Positions 62,426 to 64,000 of a stretch of 64,000 nucleotides of DNA are shown here, piece after piece. The stretch lies in the NCBI GenBank assembly GCA_018266875.1, contig JAFDZR010000010.1, positions 133,172 to 197,171 on the forward strand, written 5' to 3'. This DNA is from Bacteroidota bacterium (GTDB lineage: Bacteria; Bacteroidota; Ignavibacteria; Tepidaquicellales; Tepidaquicellaceae). Position numbers and translations under genes: made by a program. The notes beneath the pieces were generated by a model. That model worked only from the letters and a program-made list of their open reading frames with translations, had not been told where the DNA came from and made no database searches. Position 1 is the stretch's first letter. Each line of letters starts with the position of its first letter.

Positions 62426-62713
62426 TCATTTTTTCTTTTCATCAGGAGGAACATACTCGTCGGGAAGTTTTATACCGTCACCGAAGAAAAATTCCCTCAT
62501 CTGATCTTCAAATATCTTATCAGTTGCAGGTGAAGTAAGGTCCAGTCTGTATTCGTTCACTATCATTTTAAAATGATCAAGGAACATTTTAAATCCCTGC
62601 TTCGAAACACTTTCGTAGATCTTCTGTCCCAGTTCACCGTCAATTGGCGGTTTATCAAGTCCCGGGAGATCCTGATCAAGTTTAATACAATGAACTGTTC
62701 TCTGTTCTGCCAT
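62426..62713 (-). CDS. yggX: YggX-like Fe(II)-trafficking/oxidative damage protection protein
   Basis: This 95-residue protein matches YggX. The conserved early Cys9 is in RTVHCIKLDQD, and GELGQKIYESVSKQGF and KIFEDQMREFFFGDG align with the family. In Enterobacteria YggX protects Fe-S enzymes from oxidative damage and may bind Fe(II). A C-terminal tail of about 12 residues rich in Pro, Glu and Lys is extra. The next gene is the 5'-nucleotidase, 12 bases upstream. The family is best known from Proteobacteria. Confidence 0.85.
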   Translation of the reverse strand: MAEQRTVHCIKLDQDLPGLDKPPIDGELGQKIYESVSKQGFKMFLDHFKMIVNEYRLDLTSPATDKIFEDQMREFFFGDGIKLPDEYVPPDEKKK

Positions 62714-62725
62714 TTTTCGTTTTAT

Positions 62726-64000
62726 TTATTCTTTATCTGAAATATCTGTCATTCTTTCATCTGCCGTATTTCTGATTACTTTTTCATTTTTAACGGCTTC
62801 TATAAAAAGATCCCGGTCAATTATTCCTGTGTCTTCGACCTTAATTTCACCTGATACTTCGCCGAAATACTTTGCGAACTGACTGCCTACGAAATTATTT
62901 GTCGAGACACTGTAATACTTATCATCAGAAATTTCATCTCCGTTTACTTTTATCCTTTTAATGTAATTCCCTTCGCTGCCGTTCTTTGAATCATAATCTA
63001 TTTTTATTCCGGAAATTATTATCCTGTCCCCTGAACTTCTGTCGTCACCGGATTTGCCGAGACCTTTGCCGATAAAATTCTCAAACATTTCCTTTAACAT
63101 CTTTCCCGTCACATTGAATTTAACAATTGTATTTCCGAACGGATTTATCTCCCATATGTCGCCGATCGTTATATTACCGGCGTAAAGATCCTTTCTTATT
63201 CCGCCTGAATTCAGAAGCGCTATATCTGTACCGGTTTTCCTTCTTACCTCATCCGTCTCCCACTGTCCGAGATTGCTCTCGTTTGTATTTCCCCTCTTCC
63301 AGTCAACTTCAAGCTTTCCTATCACTTCGGAAAGATATTTCTCGGTATCTTTAAGCATATTGTCAACTATCTTTCCTGCCGCCTTATCGTTTATTGCCGA
63401 ATCCATAACAGTTTCCGTCAGCCACGCCTTATAGCTTACCAGCGTATCTTTTTTTCTGTCGACCCGCAGGTCCATTTCTCCAAGATATCTTCCGTAAGAT
63501 CCTGCCTGTACTATCACAACACCGTTCTGTATCACCGGTCTGAATAATGGAGTATGGGAATGACCGCCGACAATAATGTCTACATCCTTGTAAAATTTTT
63601 TCGCAAGCATTTTATCATTATCAACACCAACGTGCGTGAGAAGAATTATCAGATCGCATTTTTTCTTTTTCAGATATTTTATCCCGCTGTTCACAACTGA
63701 ATCTGTATTGAGCATTCTTATGTCGCTTACATTCTTGGGAAGAGTAAGGCTCATAAGATCAAGTGCAGTCAGCCCAATGATTCCGATCTTAACTCCGTTG
63801 ACTTTCTTTATTACATATTTTTTCCCGATCGTTTTATTCTTTGACATTTCAAATGCATTCGCGCAGAGATAATCGAACTGAGCGTCTGCCAGAACAGAGT
63901 CGAGAGAATTTATCCCGTAATCAAATTCGTGATTTCCAATCACATATGCATCCAGATGATAAAGATTAAGAAGATCTATCTGTGATTTTCCCTTTGTAAA
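62726..64000 (-). CDS. 5'-nucleotidase/UDP-sugar hydrolase family protein, N-terminus cut by window edge
   Basis: The frame runs to the edge: 19 codons upstream of a GTG at 63943 stay open and encode FTKGKSQIDLLNLYHLDAY, so that GTG is internal and the true start lies outside the window. The visible 424 residues hold the metallophosphatase motif GNHEFDYG (22-29) and GGHSHTP, then a C-terminal 5'-nucleotidase domain with LLNSGGIRKDLYAGNIT and WEINPFGN. These enzymes release phosphate from nucleotides outside the cytoplasm. The signal peptide and first metal ligands would lie beyond position 64000. Confidence 0.9.
   Translation of the reverse strand, partial: FTKGKSQIDLLNLYHLDAYVIGNHEFDYGINSLDSVLADAQFDYLCANAFEMSKNKTIGKKYVIKKVNGVKIGIIGLTALDLMSLTLPKNVSDIRMLNTDSVVNSGIKYLKKKKCDLIILLTHVGVDNDKMLAKKFYKDVDIIVGGHSHTPLFRPVIQNGVVIVQAGSYGRYLGEMDLRVDRKKDTLVSYKAWLTETVMDSAINDKAAGKIVDNMLKDTEKYLSEVIGKLEVDWKRGNTNESNLGQWETDEVRRKTGTDIALLNSGGIRKDLYAGNITIGDIWEINPFGNTIVKFNVTGKMLKEMFENFIGKGLGKSGDDRSSGDRIIISGIKIDYDSKNGSEGNYIKRIKVNGDEISDDKYYSVSTNNFVGSQFAKYFGEVSGEIKVEDTGIIDRDLFIEAVKNEKVIRNTADERMTDISDKE

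Overview
The window is AT-rich (roughly 37% GC by eye) and looks like a chromosomal segment from the Bacteroidota/Chlorobiota (FCB) group, most likely an Ignavibacteria-type organism. The main clues are the type IX secretion C-terminal motif NYPNPFNPST on the beta-propeller protein at 57175-59739, several families typical of that group (DUF4783, DUF2795, YfhO, a GroES-like protein of about 120 residues, Big_5 lipoproteins), almost no Shine-Dalgarno sequences and frequent TTG/GTG starts. The cell is Gram-negative: it encodes an Omp85 barrel protein and many lipoproteins. I see no rRNA, tRNA, CRISPR array or prophage.

Layout. 1-13343 (minus): a truncated M61 peptidase, a PTS EIIA domain protein, a sugar-nucleotide pyrophosphorylase/phosphohexomutase fusion, LemA, a degenerate Nudix protein, then a cell-surface glycan group (YfhO, two GT4 glycosyltransferases, a GT-C membrane glycosyltransferase, a methyltransferase with a membrane tail, and a PaiB-like protein). 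13514-17425 (plus): a Tat-exported PhoX-like protein, a methyltransferase and an MFS carrier. 17482-21401 (minus): Era, an OB-fold lipoprotein, a TPR protein, and an aldehyde dehydrogenase with a clear terminator. 21576-24652: DinB-like protein and a KefF/Kef antiporter pair. 25018-31087 (plus): DUF4783 protein, a 1379-residue NtrY-like kinase and a Big_5 lipoprotein. 31132-42056 (minus): HolB, an Omp85 protein, DUF2795, and a peptide ABC importer (two permeases and two paralogous binding proteins) with hprK and hpf lying between the two binding-protein genes.

42143-48238 (plus): a three-gene membrane cluster (DUF2085, unknown, DUF2752), a PHP phosphoesterase, an orphan GroES-like protein, PurF and an aminopeptidase P. 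48239-49206 holds the only mobile-element signal: a REP-associated tyrosine transposase (RAYT) gene on the minus strand with near-perfect palindromes on both sides, all built around CGGAATT-N-AATTCCG or a close relative. 49207-59739 (plus): PcrA-like helicase, EVE protein, an exported HMA protein, a TPR protein, GNAT, an alpha/beta hydrolase, a second CPA2 antiporter and a T9SS-secreted beta-propeller. 59759-64000 (minus): a CpcT/CpeT-like protein, PurE, a SpoIIE-type phosphatase, YggX and a 5'-nucleotidase cut by the window edge.

Most of the window is ordinary housekeeping, envelope and transport content. The parts most worth a second look are the RAYT/palindrome locus, the nested repeats and 9-bp tandem array at 7897-7985, the binding-protein duplication around hpf-hprK, the very large orphan kinase, the pyrophosphorylase/mutase fusion whose mutase half has lost canonical motifs, and a few families outside their textbook setting (CpcT/CpeT, YggX, orphan GroES-like). 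I did not find a clearly new defence or biosynthetic system. Family assignments come from motif recognition without database searches.
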